Below are positions 62,544 through 64,000 of a DNA stretch of 64,000 nucleotides, in pieces. The translations under genes were made by a program, and so were the position numbers. The DNA is from Mucilaginibacter lacusdianchii. Lineage in GTDB: Bacteria; Bacteroidota; Bacteroidia; Sphingobacteriales; Sphingobacteriaceae. The stretch lies in NCBI RefSeq assembly GCF_009770985.1, contig NZ_WSRW01000002.1, positions 1,364,001-1,428,000 on the forward strand, read 5' to 3'. The number at the start of each line of letters is the position of its first letter. Position 1 is the stretch's first letter. Under the pieces are notes generated by a model. The model did not search any database. It saw only the letters and a list, made by a program, of their open reading frames with translations, and was not told the origin of the DNA.

Positions 62544-64000
62544 TTACCAGCCTGGATTTTGTACCAGGTTATTGTTTTTCAGTACTTCATCATTAGGTAT
62601 AGGAAACAAGTAATCACGTTTTTTGAATTGACGTGTTTCCAGTAAGGTTTTATTATAAAAGCTGTTATCACTTTTACTCATGTCCATCCCATAAAAAGGA
62701 CCGTTATCCGTAGTTTCCGCGATTTTCCAACGGCGGGTATCAAAATAACGCACGTTTTCAAAAGCCAACTCTACACGGCGCTCTTTACGAATAGCCTCGC
62801 GCATAGCCTCTTTAGTACCTGGTACAGGTAATGATGCAGATCCATACTGCGGTACGCCAGCGCGTTCACGAATAATATTCAGATATTTCAAAATATCTGC
62901 GTTTCCGGGTTGCGACTCATTAAGCGCCTCAGCATAATCCAGGTAAATATTAGCTAAACGCAACAGTAAAATTCCTCTTCCACCACCGCCACCGGCAACG
63001 TTTTTACGTACTGAATAACCTGTAGGTGAAACGTCTGATGTACTTTGTGAACGGCCCGAGTTACCGTTAAAGAAAAAGTTAGTAATAATATTACTGTTAT
63101 TAACCTGGTTTAACCAGTAACTGTTATTATAGGTAATACCTACATAAAAACGAGGTTCACGGTTTACCCACTGGTTGTAAGTGCTTCGTGTTGTAACATC
63201 AAACGGAGCTTTGAAATCAGAGAAACCTGAACTTACATAACCAGATGCCGGATCGTCAATTGACCGGCCATTAGCTGTGAAGTAAGCATCTACCATGGTT
63301 TGGGTAGCACCGTTAGAACCCGCACCCTGATAGGCTTGGTCTGAGCTTGGTGCGCCCACATGTCTTGGCGTACGATCGTACTGCAGATAGTTGTTGCTGT
63401 TAGACCGGGCAAATATCCACTCTTTATTCCAGGTATCCGTCATTACATAACGGCAAGCCTGGTAAGCCGCTATAAATGGATCGGCATTATTTACTCTGTA
63501 TAAATCATAAGTGCCGGGTGCAAATTGGTCAATAAATTCTTTAGCGGCCGTAGCTGCAGCTGTCCATTTAGCAGGGTCATTGTTTTGACTTACTAAAGCT
63601 GTGCCATCGCTATTTTTTAAAGAAGCTAAATCACTGTTACCATTGAATAATGGACTAGCTTTTAACAACAAGGCTTCGGCTTTGTAAGCTTTGCATACGC
63701 CTTTGGTAAGCCTTCCCAAATCACGGGTGTCCGTTGTAGTTTGAAGATCCTGAGCTGCAGCGTCAAGTTCGCTCACCACAAAGTCAATTCCCTGATCAAA
63801 TGGTGTACGTGCAAGCCTTAAATCGGCTACCGGAGCATTAATATCTAAAACATCATCTCCAATAAGAGGTACCGGACCATAAATTTTTAATAAAAACAAA
63901 TAGTATAAAGCTCTCAAACCTCTTGCTTCTGCTTTGGCTACAGCCTTGTTAGCTTGCGATATTTCGGGAGTGGCGCCATCAATATGCTTCATAAAATAAG
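62544..64000 (-). CDS. SusD/RagB-family outer-membrane protein, N-terminus outside window
   Basis: The frame is open at the right edge, and an internal ATG at 63992 is not the true start: about 110 residues with the lipoprotein signal are missing. What is visible is clear SusD: AEARGLRALYYLFLLKIYGPVPLI, QGIDFVVSELDAAAQDL, KAYKAEALLLKASPLFNG, LLRLANIYLDYAEALNESQP, YLNIIRERAGVPQYG, REAIRKERRVELAFENVRYFDTRRW and KRDYLFPIPNDEVLKNNNLVQNPGW (the family's typical ending). SusD proteins bind glycans on the cell surface and cap a SusC transporter, so a susC gene is expected just outside the window. Confidence 0.92.
   Translation of the reverse strand, partial: YFMKHIDGATPEISQANKAVAKAEARGLRALYYLFLLKIYGPVPLIGDDVLDINAPVADLRLARTPFDQGIDFVVSELDAAAQDLQTTTDTRDLGRLTKGVCKAYKAEALLLKASPLFNGNSDLASLKNSDGTALVSQNNDPAKWTAAATAAKEFIDQFAPGTYDLYRVNNADPFIAAYQACRYVMTDTWNKEWIFARSNSNNYLQYDRTPRHVGAPSSDQAYQGAGSNGATQTMVDAYFTANGRSIDDPASGYVSSGFSDFKAPFDVTTRSTYNQWVNREPRFYVGITYNNSYWLNQVNNSNIITNFFFNGNSGRSQSTSDVSPTGYSVRKNVAGGGGGRGILLLRLANIYLDYAEALNESQPGNADILKYLNIIRERAGVPQYGSASLPVPGTKEAMREAIRKERRVELAFENVRYFDTRRWKIAETTDNGPFYGMDMSKSDNSFYNKTLLETRQFKKRDYLFPIPNDEVLKNNNLVQNPGW

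Overview
The window looks like a chromosomal segment of a Gram-negative member of the Bacteroidota, most likely Sphingobacteriaceae close to Mucilaginibacter or Pedobacter. The reasons are a SusD/RagB protein at the right edge, families typical of the phylum (DUF2490, DUF6702, HupE/UreJ-like, GH172), few clear Shine-Dalgarno sequences, and promoters of the TTTG-N19/20-TAnnTTTG type. The genus is inference. No rRNA, insertion sequence, phage gene or CRISPR array was seen.

Left third (1-31.5 kb): mostly envelope and housekeeping genes. In order: the end of a SAM methyltransferase, a lipoprotein, a GT39-type membrane glycosyltransferase, outer-membrane-like proteins, an ABC exporter plus SGNH esterase operon (YbbA-YbbP-TesA arrangement), a HupE-like protein with an M1 metallopeptidase, an HxlR regulator divergent from an EthD-domain gene, a GH172 protein, MsrA, an e(P4) phosphatase and an aldose epimerase. 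Topoisomerase IV subunits A and B follow on the minus strand, about 2.6 kb apart, with cytidine deaminase and an SGNH hydrolase between them.

Middle (31.6-52.3 kb): a large exopolysaccharide locus. It holds a short TolC-like protein, a Wzc-like chain-length protein, a Wzy/ligase-like protein, a Wzx flippase, an initiating sugar transferase, an acetyltransferase, an acyltransferase-3 protein and eight further glycosyltransferases. Embedded in it is a four-gene regulatory operon (membrane protein, receiver-PP2C phosphatase, STAS protein, HATPase), which is a partner-switching module. The initiating transferase carries a receiver-like N-terminal domain and a four-cysteine insert, and a stand-alone response regulator sits 9 bp upstream of it. 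Together these suggest that polymer synthesis is under direct signalling control.

Right part (52.6-64 kb): surE and lpxB (lipid A synthesis), a PAS protein lacking a kinase catalytic domain, two tandem paralogous small peptides of unknown function, an MFS exporter with a perfect 24-bp palindrome upstream, a tRNA-Ala(GGC) with its own promoter and terminator, a relic of a winged-helix regulator, a TlpA-like thioredoxin protein, a HEIGH-motif lipoprotein and a SusD protein cut by the window edge.
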